Assembly: GCA_964624235.1 (NCBI GenBank)
Contig: CAZUXY010000028.1
Coordinates: forward strand, 1 to 60,841
Direction of reading: 5' to 3'
Length of the DNA stretch: 60,841 nt
Origin: CAZUXY01 sp964624235
GTDB taxonomy: Bacteria > Spirochaetota > UBA4802 > UBA5368
The translations under genes and the position numbers were made by a program. A model generated the notes under the pieces. It was given only the letters and a program-made list of their open reading frames with translations. It was not told the DNA's origin and searched no databases. Positions within the stretch are counted from its first letter, which is position 1. Each line of letters begins with the position of its first letter. Below are positions 41,695 through 50,088 of the stretch, piece by piece.

Positions 41695-41795
41695 AGCCGG
41701 ATTCATCTCCTTATCCCTCAGTTTGCGGTTTCCCGTTGAAAGCCGCATCGGGTAACCCGGAGTCGTAAAAAAAATCTTCAATCAGAGAAAGGACA

Positions 41796-42590
41796 ATGAA
41801 TCAGGACCAGGTCAAAAATAAGCTGCTCCAGCTGGACGGTACGGTAGAAGATTTTACGGTCACCTTCTCGGGCAAGACCAGTAAAAAAGTGGACGGTCTC
41901 TATAAGCCCGAAGAGCGGGAGATAATCATTCACAATCATAATTTCGAAGGCGACGACCCCCTTATGTACACCGCCATACACGAATTCGCCCATCATATCC
42001 ACTTCACCCGTCACGCGGCGACATCGGCCCGTTCGCACGCCGGTCCCTTCTGGAACATTCTGCACCGTCTGCTCTTCCTGGCGGAAGAGAAGGGCTTGTA
42101 CCGCAATGTCTTTCATCACGAACCCCGGTTCCGCGACCTGACGGGCAGGATCAAAGAACAGTTTCTTTCGGTCAACGGACGCCTTATGCAGGAATTCGGA
42201 AAACTGCTCATGGAGGCGCATGACCTCTGCCGCGAATTCAACGCGTCGTTCCACGACTACGCCGACCGCGTTCTGGGTCTGCACCGGAGCGCAGCCGGGA
42301 CGGTAATGAGGGTCGGCTCCCTGGATATAAATCCCGAGATCGGTTATGAAAACATGAAGACGGTGGCCTCGATCAAAGATCCCCTGATGAGGAAGAAGGC
42401 CGAAGCGGCCTTTCTAGAAGGACAGACCCCCGATATGGTCAGGGAAGATTTCGTTTCAAGAACGCATACAGAGGAAAGCATTCCGCGGCTTGAGGCCGAA
42501 AAAAAACGCATCGAGAAAAACCTGGAACTCCTCACCGTCAGGCTTGCCGATATCGAACGCAAGATCGATGAACTGAAAAGTAAGAAATAA
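41796..42590 (+). CDS. HExxH zinc metalloprotease-like protein with coiled-coil tail
   Basis: 264 residues; AGAAAGGAC precedes ATG 41796. The motif HEFAHHIHF (about residues 62-70) is a zincin-type HExxH. Residues ~155-230 (VLGLHRSAAGTVMRVGSLDINPEIGYENMK, split around a helix-turn-helix-like stretch) recall the DNA-binding region of ParB-family proteins, and the C-terminal ~45 residues form a coiled coil. No signal peptide, so it is cytoplasmic. The combination is unusual; it might process a DNA-bound or regulatory protein. Family not firmly recognised. Confidence 0.65.
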   Translation: MNQDQVKNKLLQLDGTVEDFTVTFSGKTSKKVDGLYKPEEREIIIHNHNFEGDDPLMYTAIHEFAHHIHFTRHAATSARSHAGPFWNILHRLLFLAEEKGLYRNVFHHEPRFRDLTGRIKEQFLSVNGRLMQEFGKLLMEAHDLCREFNASFHDYADRVLGLHRSAAGTVMRVGSLDINPEIGYENMKTVASIKDPLMRKKAEAAFLEGQTPDMVREDFVSRTHTEESIPRLEAEKKRIEKNLELLTVRLADIERKIDELKSKK

Positions 42591-42626
42591 CGGGCGTTGT
42601 CGTCGCCCGGAGATAGTGCTGTCCGC

Positions 42627-43940
42627 CTACCACTTGTGTTCCCAGTCCACAGCAGCCGTCGCGCGCATCAGGGCGATAAAAGCAATGATGCTTGCCACCG
42701 TAACCAGGAACCCCGTGTGTTCGGGGAAAAAGAAAGCTATCGAGAATATCCACTGAAAGATCAGCGCGCCGAAAAGAATCGCGGTAAGAAACACACGATC
42801 TTTCCTGATAAGGTGCACGTAGTACAGCAGTATGGCCGTTGAGACCGTGAGAGCGGTGAAGACGGCGGCGATGACCGGCAGGTAGCTGATCACGTAAGAA
42901 CCCAGCAGGTAGAAAATGAAAAAAGCCGTGATGATGAACAGATGGTTCATGGGATGCAGCCGTATCTCCCTGGCCGCGCAATAAACCACCAGAAACCCGA
43001 TGAACAGCAGCAGGGATAGGGGTGCGTAAAAAAACATGCGGGAAACGGTCTCCCCGTAGTTACCCCGTATGTTGAACTTCAGCGCGATGTTCTGCCCGGT
43101 CACCATGTTGATACCGGACCATTCCATCCTGGTGCGGCCTGCGTCTGTTCCGCGGGATCCGGGCACCAGGGCCCCTTCGGGAACGGTGATGTCGTCGAAA
43201 TCGGTGGACAATACGGCCTTGAGGCGTTTTATCTCGGTCTTGCGCTGGCCCAGCGCATAAGAGAAACCGGCGGTCCCCTGGGCCTGGAAAGTTATTTTCA
43301 GTATTTTAAGTTCGCCCGGCGCAAGGGTCCCCTGCCACTGTATGCCGTCGGCATAATTGGTATCACCCTTATAGGGTTTGCCGTCCAGTTCCACGGTGAT
43401 ACCGGTGATGTTGCCCGCGCCGGAGGGGAGGGGGAAATTAAAGTTGCAGCGCCTGGTGTCGCGCTGGAGGTTTCGCAGTTCGTATGCCCCTTTGAATTCC
43501 GCCACGAAACCCGGGAAAATGAGCAGGCCGCGCGTGCGTATGTTGCGGTTGATTTTCAGCGAGATATCGTGTGATTCGAATCCCATGGCATCATTGACCA
43601 GACGCAGCCTGAACCGGGTCTGTCCTGATTTTTCCTCGACATACTGTTCCTCTCTCATGACGGGGTAGCTGAAGGAAGGCGATTCCTGGACTATCTGTCC
43701 TCCCCAGATTTCCTGCACCGACTTGAGGTTGCGGCTGTAAGACTTGCTGTGGCGCTCGCTCACCCTGAAGCCGATGGCCAGGGCTATGATGCTGAAGACG
43801 ATGCCGAATATCGCGATGAGGGAATAGCGCAGCACCTTCATCATGAAATCGGGCCTAACCTGATAAATACGCACCGACATGATGATGAATGCCGCCGCTA
43901 TCAGACTGAATCCCAGGAATACGATACCGCCTGCCACCAT
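42627..43940 (-). CDS. CreD-like inner-membrane protein
   Basis: 437 residues from ATG 43940, with AGAGGTGGCGTC upstream; a frame to 44078 has no signal-like start. Two membrane segments at the N-terminus (about 4-25 and 40-60) flank a large periplasmic beta-rich domain of ~200 residues, followed by six membrane helices at the C-terminus (from about 295). The arrangement resembles CreD/Cet (colicin E tolerance) inner-membrane proteins, but the sequence match is only general (tail RATAAVDWEHKW). Divergent from the archaemetzincin gene. Confidence 0.55.
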   Translation of the reverse strand: MVAGGIVFLGFSLIAAAFIIMSVRIYQVRPDFMMKVLRYSLIAIFGIVFSIIALAIGFRVSERHSKSYSRNLKSVQEIWGGQIVQESPSFSYPVMREEQYVEEKSGQTRFRLRLVNDAMGFESHDISLKINRNIRTRGLLIFPGFVAEFKGAYELRNLQRDTRRCNFNFPLPSGAGNITGITVELDGKPYKGDTNYADGIQWQGTLAPGELKILKITFQAQGTAGFSYALGQRKTEIKRLKAVLSTDFDDITVPEGALVPGSRGTDAGRTRMEWSGINMVTGQNIALKFNIRGNYGETVSRMFFYAPLSLLLFIGFLVVYCAAREIRLHPMNHLFIITAFFIFYLLGSYVISYLPVIAAVFTALTVSTAILLYYVHLIRKDRVFLTAILFGALIFQWIFSIAFFFPEHTGFLVTVASIIAFIALMRATAAVDWEHKW

Positions 43941-44125
43941 GACGCCACCTCTGAACTTTTTTAACACTATGCGGCCATTGCCGGGAATTGTCAACCAGAG
44001 TACACTTCGTGACGGCGGTCGCATGATCGTCACGCCACAGGCTGATTTCCTCCTTGCGCCGGTGACCGGTAAGTGCATAATATGGAGGCTCGTATACTAT
44101 TCAATGAAAGAAGGTCTTTGCTTCC

Positions 44126-44758
44126 ATGAAACAGGTGAAGAATACAGCGATGCCGCTCCTCCTGCTGGCTTCAGTTCTGGCGACCCCTTCGATCTCCGCT
44201 CCGCGAATCGTAATCGCCCTGCAGCCTCTGGGTTCTATCGATGACCGTCTCGTAGCGACCGCCGCCAGGGGGATTGAGAGCCTGTATACCGGCCTGACGA
44301 TCGGGGTTTTGGAGCGGTCCGTTATGCCGGATGAAGCGTATTATAAAAAGAACAAACGGTACCGCGCGGAAATACTCCTGAGGTATCTCGAGAGAAAAAC
44401 CGATGTAAAGTACGTCAAGGTGATAGGACTGACCGATCGTGACATCTCCACGACCAAAGGAAACATTCATGACTGGGGCATTTTCGGCCTGGCTTCGGTG
44501 GATGGAAGGGCCTGCGTGGTTTCCACCTTCAGGCTCAGGAGCGGCGGCGTGACCGATGCCGCGTTCATCGAGCGCTTTATAAAGGTGGTGAACCACGAAC
44601 TGGGTCATACCTTCGGCCTGGATCACTGCCCCACGCCGGGGTGCGTCATGGAAGACGCCAGAGGCACCATTAAAACAGTGGACCGGGAGACCGGCCGTTT
44701 CTGTCCCCGCTGCCGCAAGTTTCTCAGGGAAAGAGGCGTGGATGTCCGCGGGCGGTGA
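44126..44758 (+). CDS. Archaemetzincin (M54) with a signal peptide
   Basis: 210 residues. The full archaemetzincin zinc signature HExxHxxGxxHCx4CxMx17CxxC is present exactly: HELGHTFGLDHC, PTPG, CVM, 17 residues, then CPRC. The catalytic Glu is intact. The N-terminus begins with a signal peptide (MKQVKNTAMPLLLLASVLA, probable cut after ISA) directly before IVIALQPLGSID, where cytoplasmic archaemetzincins start. An exported member of this family is unusual; it would act in the periplasm or beyond. Alternative start ATG 44150 still leaves a hydrophobic leader. Confidence 0.85.
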   Translation: MKQVKNTAMPLLLLASVLATPSISAPRIVIALQPLGSIDDRLVATAARGIESLYTGLTIGVLERSVMPDEAYYKKNKRYRAEILLRYLERKTDVKYVKVIGLTDRDISTTKGNIHDWGIFGLASVDGRACVVSTFRLRSGGVTDAAFIERFIKVVNHELGHTFGLDHCPTPGCVMEDARGTIKTVDRETGRFCPRCRKFLRERGVDVRGR

Positions 44759-44992
44759 GCCCCGTTTTTTCCTGATTAATTATTCTGCCGACCCTATACT
44801 ATTACTGGCTACACCCGCGGGTGTCAGCGTGCATCTGCGGTTAAAAAATACTTGTCCAGGTGCATGCTGACATTACTGTTCAAGGGGAACCGGCTGTGAA
44901 TTCACCCCTGGGGAAGCAATCGTGTTATAAATGAAAAATTTTTTGACATTGCGCTCATTACGATTTATCTGTTCATGATAACGGAGATGATG

Positions 44993-45079
44993 ATGGAATG
45001 TTCAAAAAGACCACCGCAGCCTCTGGGTGTGAACCGCAAACGCATGGAGATGATATCCCGGAGTTTCAGAGGGAAGTGA
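44993..45079 (+). CDS. Possible 28-residue small protein
   Basis: Begins MECSKRPPQPLGVN and ends with a basic helix. GGAG lies six bases before ATG 44993, the third of three tandem ATGs, and a candidate promoter (TTGACA-N17-TATCTG, 44943-44971) is just upstream. No relative is recognised, and this could be chance. Confidence 0.2.
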   Translation: MECSKRPPQPLGVNRKRMEMISRSFRGK

Positions 45080-45095
45080 ATAAAGCCACATGAAA

Positions 45096-45115
45096 ACGCG
45101 GAAACGTTTCCGCGT
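45096..45115. promoter_or_regulatory. 20-base perfect palindrome, LacI-family-type operator
   Basis: ACGCGGAAACGTTTCCGCGT is self-complementary over all 20 bases, with a central AAACGTTT. LacI-family regulators such as E. coli PurR bind sites of this form. It lies 164 bases before the hemB start. Confidence 0.4.
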
Positions 45116-45127
45116 CGTCAAATATCC

Positions 45128-45255
45128 GCCACGGAGGCACAGAGACATGGAGGTAAGAATTTTTAACGGCATTTATTCAATCCTGAAGAAAACCATTGCC
45201 TGATCATTCAGGTAGTATTCAAATAATAAACTCTGTACCTCAGTGTCTCAGTGGC
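45128..45255. repeat. MITE-like element with imperfect 25-bp terminal inverted repeats
   Basis: The ends GCCACGGAGGCACAGAGACA (from 45128) and the complement of 45231-45255 (GCCACTGAGACACTGAGGTA in reverse) match at 18 of 25 positions and flank ~78 bases. No coding capacity is visible. Repeats with GCCACxGAGxCAC ends are scattered in many bacterial genomes. An inner hairpin CCTGA-TCAT-TCAGG is at 45199-45212. Confidence 0.5.
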
Positions 45256-45278
45256 TAAAACTCATTAAGGAGCTATCC

Positions 45279-46247
45279 ATGACCATGTACCGTCCGCGCC
45301 GATTACGGCAGAGCCCGGCAATCAGGGACCTCGTCGCCGAGACCCGCATCGACACTAACAAGCTCATCATGCCCTACTTTGTCGTGGAAGGGGGGCCGGC
45401 CAGGGGGGAGATACCCTCCATGCCGGGAATAGACCGGGTTTCAGTGGAAGAATTGCTCAGGGACGTGGAACGCGACACGGCCCTGGGGGTGCGCTCGATC
45501 CTCCTCTTCGGGATCCCCTCCGCCAAGGACGAGAAAGCCTCGGGGGCGTATGCCGACCACGGCATTGTGCAGCAGGCGGTCCGCGCCCTGAAGAAGCGCT
45601 TTCCCGACCTGACGGTGATTACCGACGTGTGCCTGTGCGAGTACACGAGCCACGGCCACTGCGGCATAGTAAAGGACGGGAAGGTGCTGAACGACCCCAG
45701 CCTGGAACTCTTGGCAGAGACCGCCATTTCCCACGCCCGCGCCGGGGCGGACATGGTGGCGCCGTCGGACATGATGGACGGACGGGTGGAGGTTATACGG
45801 GAGGCGCTCGACGAAAACGGTTTCAGCGAAATCTCCATACTGGCGTACGCGGCGAAGTACGCATCGGCCTTCTACGGGCCCTTCAGGGACGCCGCCGGGA
45901 GCGCGCCGCAGTTCGGCGACCGTAAAAGCTACCAGATGGACTGCCGCAACGCCAGGGAGGCCGAGAAGGAGGTGCTGCTCGATATCGACGAGGGCGCCGA
46001 CATCGTTATGGTGAAACCTGCCCTGGCCTACCTCGACGTCATCGTCAGGGTGCGGGAGATCACCACGCTCCCGGTATGCGCCTACAACGTGAGCGGCGAA
46101 TATTCCATGGTGAAGGCGGCGGCCAAGCTGGGGTATGGTGACGAAGCCGCCCTGGTGCGGGAAATTCTCACCGCCGTATTCCGCGCCGGCGCCGACATGG
46201 TGATAAGCTACCACACGAGGGACGTATTGTCGAAGGGGTGGGTGTAA
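45279..46247 (+). CDS. hemB: Delta-aminolevulinic acid dehydratase (porphobilinogen synthase)
   Basis: 322 residues from ATG 45279, with AAGGAGC upstream; a frame to 45243 starts inside the repeat. It joins two aminolevulinates into porphobilinogen. Cysteines of the zinc site are in DVCLCEYTSHGHCG; the substrate-binding lysines are in YAAKYASAFYGPFRDA and IVMVKPALAYLD. Full length. It lies 14 kb from hemC-cobA/hemD, although all three serve the same pathway. Confidence 0.96.
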   Translation: MTMYRPRRLRQSPAIRDLVAETRIDTNKLIMPYFVVEGGPARGEIPSMPGIDRVSVEELLRDVERDTALGVRSILLFGIPSAKDEKASGAYADHGIVQQAVRALKKRFPDLTVITDVCLCEYTSHGHCGIVKDGKVLNDPSLELLAETAISHARAGADMVAPSDMMDGRVEVIREALDENGFSEISILAYAAKYASAFYGPFRDAAGSAPQFGDRKSYQMDCRNAREAEKEVLLDIDEGADIVMVKPALAYLDVIVRVREITTLPVCAYNVSGEYSMVKAAAKLGYGDEAALVREILTAVFRAGADMVISYHTRDVLSKGWV

Positions 46248-46272
46248 AGGCGGTGAGGGTTGCGAAGGCATA

Positions 46273-46306
46273 TCGCCAGGCAAGGATCATGATCCTCGCC
46301 TGGCGA
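46273..46306. terminator. 34-base near-perfect palindrome between convergent hemB and the flavoprotein gene
   Basis: TCGCCAGGC, A, AGGATCATGATCCT, C, GCCTGGCGA: complementary at 16 of 17 pairs. It lies between two converging genes and may act as a bidirectional terminator stem, but neither side has a T-run. Confidence 0.45.
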
Positions 46307-46318
46307 AGACCGCAAATA

Positions 46319-47299
46319 TCACCCCACGCCCGTCAGCGCCTTGATATACTGGATGCGCTCGTAGGCCTCGGGATTATCGCTCACCGCCTGGGAGAGCCGT
46401 CCCTGGAAGTCGCTCACCTTTTTGTATCCCTTCCCGTCCATCCAGACCTTGATATCGTCGTTCATGGCGGTGAGGCTTTCCACTCCCCGGATGTAGAGGG
46501 CCGAGCACACCTGCACCGCGGCGGCGCCGGCCAGGAGCTGCTTAATCACCCCCTTCCCGTCGTGGACCCCGGTGCCGGCGGCGATGTGGCAGCCGATCTG
46601 GCCGCTTAATATCGAGACCCAGCGCAGCACCGTGTGCATCTCAATGGGCGATGAGAACTGGTAGCCGGGAGCGAGCTTCATCTTTTCAATGTCGATGTCC
46701 ATCTGGTAGAACCGGTTGAAGAGCACCAGTGCCGACACGCCGGCCGACCAGAGCTCGGTGCAGAAACGCAGGAGGTTGCTGAAATAGGGCCCTATCTTCA
46801 CTGCGACGGGGATCGTCACCTCTGATTTCACCTTCCGCACTATATCGATATATCTTTTTTCGATCGATTCCCCGACCATCTGTGAGTCCCTGGGCATGAT
46901 CGAGAGGTTAAGCTCCAGGCCGTCGGCCCCGGACTTTTCCAGCTGTCCGGCGAAGTTGCCCCACCATTTGTCGGTAACGCAGTTGAGGCTGGCGATCACC
47001 GGGAGCCTGAGTTCCTTCTTCGCCTTCTCCACCATGGCAAGGTAATGCTCGGGACCGAGGTGTTTACTCATCTGGCGGAAATAGGCCTCGGCCTCGGGAT
47101 GGATATAATCACTGCCGGCGCTTTCCCTTTCCACCTCGATATCGATCTGCTCTTCGAACAGCGATTTAATCACCACGGCCCCGGCGCCGGCATCGGCGCA
47201 GCGTTTTATACCGTCCAGGGTTCCCGTGAGGCTCGAGCTGGACACGATAACGGGGCTCGCGAGCGCGATCCCCATATAGTTGACTGACAGGTCTGCCAT
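46319..47299 (-). CDS. Dihydroorotate-dehydrogenase-like flavoprotein
   Basis: 326 residues from ATG 47299, with AAGGGAGAAG upstream. TIM-barrel FMN enzyme of the DHOD family: VNYMGIALASPVIVSSSSLTG, ADAGAGAVVIKSLFEEQ, PVIASLNCVTDKWW, LELNLSIMPRDSQ, and phosphate-binding AAGTGVHDGKGVIKQLLAGA. The NxSCPN-type motif of PyrD is replaced, matching the uncharacterised 'dihydroorotate dehydrogenase-like' group, so pyrimidine synthesis is not assured. Divergent from hemL. Confidence 0.85.
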   Translation of the reverse strand: MADLSVNYMGIALASPVIVSSSSLTGTLDGIKRCADAGAGAVVIKSLFEEQIDIEVERESAGSDYIHPEAEAYFRQMSKHLGPEHYLAMVEKAKKELRLPVIASLNCVTDKWWGNFAGQLEKSGADGLELNLSIMPRDSQMVGESIEKRYIDIVRKVKSEVTIPVAVKIGPYFSNLLRFCTELWSAGVSALVLFNRFYQMDIDIEKMKLAPGYQFSSPIEMHTVLRWVSILSGQIGCHIAAGTGVHDGKGVIKQLLAGAAAVQVCSALYIRGVESLTAMNDDIKVWMDGKGYKKVSDFQGRLSQAVSDNPEAYERIQYIKALTGVG

Positions 47300-47397
47300 A
47301 GGTCTTCTCCCTTGCAAAAAAGTGTATTTTATGATTGCGTATATCGAAACCGGTGTCAATGAATATACCGCAGACATATCACAATCGGGGAGAAGCC

Positions 47398-48756
47398 ATG
47401 AAGAGAGATATATCCGCTGCGTTGTACCAGAAAGCCCTGGGCCTCATGCCCGGCGGGGTCTCGTCGCCGGTGCGGGCCTTTAAGTCGGTGGGAGGAACTC
47501 CCCTGTTCATGAAAAAAGGCGAAGGGGCCTTCCTCATCGACGAGGACGACAACCGTTACATCGACTACTGCATGTCCTGGGGGCCCCTCATCCTGGGCCA
47601 TGCTGACCCCGACGTGGTGGCCGCCGTGACCGAAACGGCAAAAAACGGCACCAGTTTCGGGACCCCCAGCCGCTTCGAAGTGGAACTGGCGGAACTGGTG
47701 ACCGGACGGTTTCCTTCGATCGGGAAGGTACGATTTGTGAGCTCAGGCACCGAGGCCGTGATGAGCGCCGTGCGGCTGGCCAGGGGATATACCGGGAAAA
47801 ATAAAATCATCAAATGCGACGGCTGCTACCACGGCCATGCCGATCATCTGCTGGTGGCGGGGGGCTCGGGTCTGGCCACCTTCGGCACTCCCGACTCGGC
47901 TGGCGTGACGTCTGATAATGTGAAAGACACCCTGGTGGTCCCTTATAACGATCTGGACCGGCTGGAGGATGTCTTGAAGAAGGAGAATGGCAACATCGCC
48001 GCCGTAATCATGGAACCGGTGCCCTGCAACTACGGGCTCATCCCACCGGTGCGGAGTTTTTTCTATAATTCCGCGTCTGCCGCCCAGGCGCCGGGGCTTG
48101 CCGCCCAGCCCAGGGAAAACACCTACCTCCATGGGGTCAGAGCCCTCTGCGACCGCTATGAAGCGCTTCTCATCTTCGACGAGGTGATCACCGGTTTCCG
48201 TCTCGCCCGGGGCGGCGCCCAGGAGCTTTTCGGCGTGCGGGCCGACATCACCACCCTGGGGAAGATCATCGGCGGGGGGCTCCCGGTAGGGGCTTACGGC
48301 GCTTCGAAGGAGATCATGGCGAAGGTGGCGCCGGAAGGTCCGGTATACCAGGCCGGCACACTTTCGGGAAATCCCCTGGCCATGGCTGCGGGGATCGCCA
48401 CTCTGAAGAAAATCGACGCGGTTAACGCCTACGCCGTACTTGACGGGAAAGCGGAAACATTCCGGAAACTGCTGATCCCGACCCTGAAAAAGCATGCGGG
48501 AAAAGTCCTGTTTCTGCGGATGGGTTCCGTTTTCGCGCTGTATTTCACCGATAAGAAGAGTATACTTACGGTCGACGACGTTCGTTCATGCGACATGAAA
48601 CGCTTCGGCGCCTTCCACGGAGAGATGCTGCGGCGCGGTATCTACCTTTCGCCCTCGGGATACGAGGTAGGATTTCTTTCCACCGCTCATGGCGCCGGGG
48701 AGCTTGAAAACACTGCCGGCGCGATAGGGGAAGCGATCGAGGCGGTACTTGCGTAA
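47398..48756 (+). CDS. hemL: Glutamate-1-semialdehyde 2,1-aminomutase
   Basis: 452 residues from ATG 47398 (GGGGAGAAG upstream). PLP enzyme that converts glutamate-1-semialdehyde to aminolevulinate, the substrate of HemB. Motifs: LMPGGVSSPVRAF, VSSGTEAVMSAVRLARGYTG, CYHGHAD, IFDEVITGFR and the PLP lysine in TLGKIIGGGLPVGAYG. About 22 extra residues (FYNSASAAQAPGLAAQPREN) sit between IPP and VRALCDRY, explaining the extra length over the usual ~430. HemL with no gltX or hemA here. Confidence 0.95.
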   Translation: MKRDISAALYQKALGLMPGGVSSPVRAFKSVGGTPLFMKKGEGAFLIDEDDNRYIDYCMSWGPLILGHADPDVVAAVTETAKNGTSFGTPSRFEVELAELVTGRFPSIGKVRFVSSGTEAVMSAVRLARGYTGKNKIIKCDGCYHGHADHLLVAGGSGLATFGTPDSAGVTSDNVKDTLVVPYNDLDRLEDVLKKENGNIAAVIMEPVPCNYGLIPPVRSFFYNSASAAQAPGLAAQPRENTYLHGVRALCDRYEALLIFDEVITGFRLARGGAQELFGVRADITTLGKIIGGGLPVGAYGASKEIMAKVAPEGPVYQAGTLSGNPLAMAAGIATLKKIDAVNAYAVLDGKAETFRKLLIPTLKKHAGKVLFLRMGSVFALYFTDKKSILTVDDVRSCDMKRFGAFHGEMLRRGIYLSPSGYEVGFLSTAHGAGELENTAGAIGEAIEAVLA

Positions 48757-48760
48757 CGGG

Positions 48761-49858
48761 TTATCCTCTTGCAAGCCGCTTTTCCTTGGGAATTTTCAGC
48801 ATAAGGGTGAGCAGATTGTCTTTGTCCCACAGAGTGTGGATGATGCCGCCGTGGAGCAGCGCTATGCGCTGGGCGGTGGCAAGTTCGAAATTGATACGGT
48901 GCTGTTTGACGGAATAGAAGGGATTAAAGAGAAAAGGGACATCCTCCCTGAGCAGATTGGTGTGCAGCCGAATCGAGAGGTTCATCTCGAAAGGAGTGAA
49001 TTCGCAACTGGCCGTCACAGGGAGTGTGCGCTCGGAAAACAGAATGGAGTTTTTTAAAAGGTTCCGTAACGCGATCTTCATCTTGTCCCGGTCTATGAAT
49101 ATCGTATATTCCTTGTCGTCGGGTTCATGTATGGCTATGCCCACACCCCTGGCAACCGCAAACCTGACGGCGAATTTGAGGGCCCTTCTCACGACAAGCA
49201 CCATGTTTTCTTTTCTGAACCTGATCTCGGAGAGATCGGAATATCGTTCCACCTGACGTACAATCCCCTGAAGCCTTTCAGTGTCCTTCTTTATATAGGT
49301 GAGGTACTTCTTGTATTCGATCCGGTCTTTAAGGAGTTCGTGTTTCTTCAGCAGAAGATTGGTATACCCTCCTATGGACACCAGGGGATTTCTTATTTCG
49401 TGGGCGACGCTCTGGGCTATCTGCCGAAGGTTCTCCATCTGGTCGATATAGTTTTTCCTGAGCTGTGAGAGCAGTCTCTTTTCGCGGTCGTGCAGGGTCC
49501 ACAGGTCGGTAATATCGTGTATCACCACCAGCTGTCTGAAGCCGTCGTTACGGTCCCCCGCCGCGACGGTGCAGGTGGTCACCTGCAGTATAAGGGTGCC
49601 GTCATGACGGTTATAGGCGACTTCGTGTCGTGATGAATCTTCGCATGAAAGGGTCTGCGGAAAAATGAGTCTGTAAAAATTTTCGTTTCGCCGTTGCAGA
49701 ATGTTTTCCATGGATATCCGCCGGCGCAGGTCTATCCTGGCGCCCAGTATTTTTTCCGCCGCCCTGTTCCTGTAGATTATTTCCCTCTGTTCGTTCAGCA
49801 GCAGTACGCCTTCGGCGAGTTTGTTGAAAAACCGTTTTATGTCGCGTGCAAGTTCCAT
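48761..49858 (-). CDS. PAS-containing histidine kinase with degenerate ATP-binding boxes
   Basis: 365 residues. A PAS domain (about 10-125, AEGVLLLNEQREIIYRNRAA) is followed by a HisKA helix with the phospho-acceptor in QSVAHEIRNPLVSIGGY (about residue 160) and a GHKL domain. The N-box (ALRNLLKNSILFS) and F-box (FNPFYSVKQ) are recognisable, but G1 (normally DxGxGI) reads LHTNLLR and G2 (GTGLGLAI) reads INFELATAQ. ATP binding may be weak. No membrane segment, so a soluble sensor. Convergent with hemL; in Leptospira a two-component pair (HemKR) neighbours hem genes, but here no response regulator is adjacent. Confidence 0.85.
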   Translation of the reverse strand: MELARDIKRFFNKLAEGVLLLNEQREIIYRNRAAEKILGARIDLRRRISMENILQRRNENFYRLIFPQTLSCEDSSRHEVAYNRHDGTLILQVTTCTVAAGDRNDGFRQLVVIHDITDLWTLHDREKRLLSQLRKNYIDQMENLRQIAQSVAHEIRNPLVSIGGYTNLLLKKHELLKDRIEYKKYLTYIKKDTERLQGIVRQVERYSDLSEIRFRKENMVLVVRRALKFAVRFAVARGVGIAIHEPDDKEYTIFIDRDKMKIALRNLLKNSILFSERTLPVTASCEFTPFEMNLSIRLHTNLLREDVPFLFNPFYSVKQHRINFELATAQRIALLHGGIIHTLWDKDNLLTLMLKIPKEKRLARG

Positions 49859-50088
49859 GCGGTCACCGTCGGACCATCGGGTGAATCATACCGTCCTTAT
49901 TTTTAAAAATCAAAACATTTTCGCGCCGTTTCCCTGGGACACTTCAACGGGAAAAAGACGGGAACGCGTATGGTGTTAAATCGCAGGAGGGACGCCGGCA
50001 AAGGGGGCGATTACCGGACAAAATGTAATTGACTAATAATCCTTCTGCTCACAATGAAGATTAAATTATTTTTCATCAGAGGTCATCC

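Larger units (their letters stand above)
44759..45278. other. Palindrome-rich intergenic spacer before hemB
   Basis: 520 bases without a clear gene. It holds ACACCCGCGGGTGT (44811-44824), an 11/12 inverted repeat TGTCAGCGTGCA / TGCATGCTGACA (44822-44833 and 44861-44872), GTGAATTCAC (44896-44905), a possible promoter TTGACA-N17-TATCTG (44943-44971), a short open frame (44993-45079), a 20-base perfect palindrome (45096-45115) and a MITE-like repeat (45128-45255). Confidence 0.6.
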
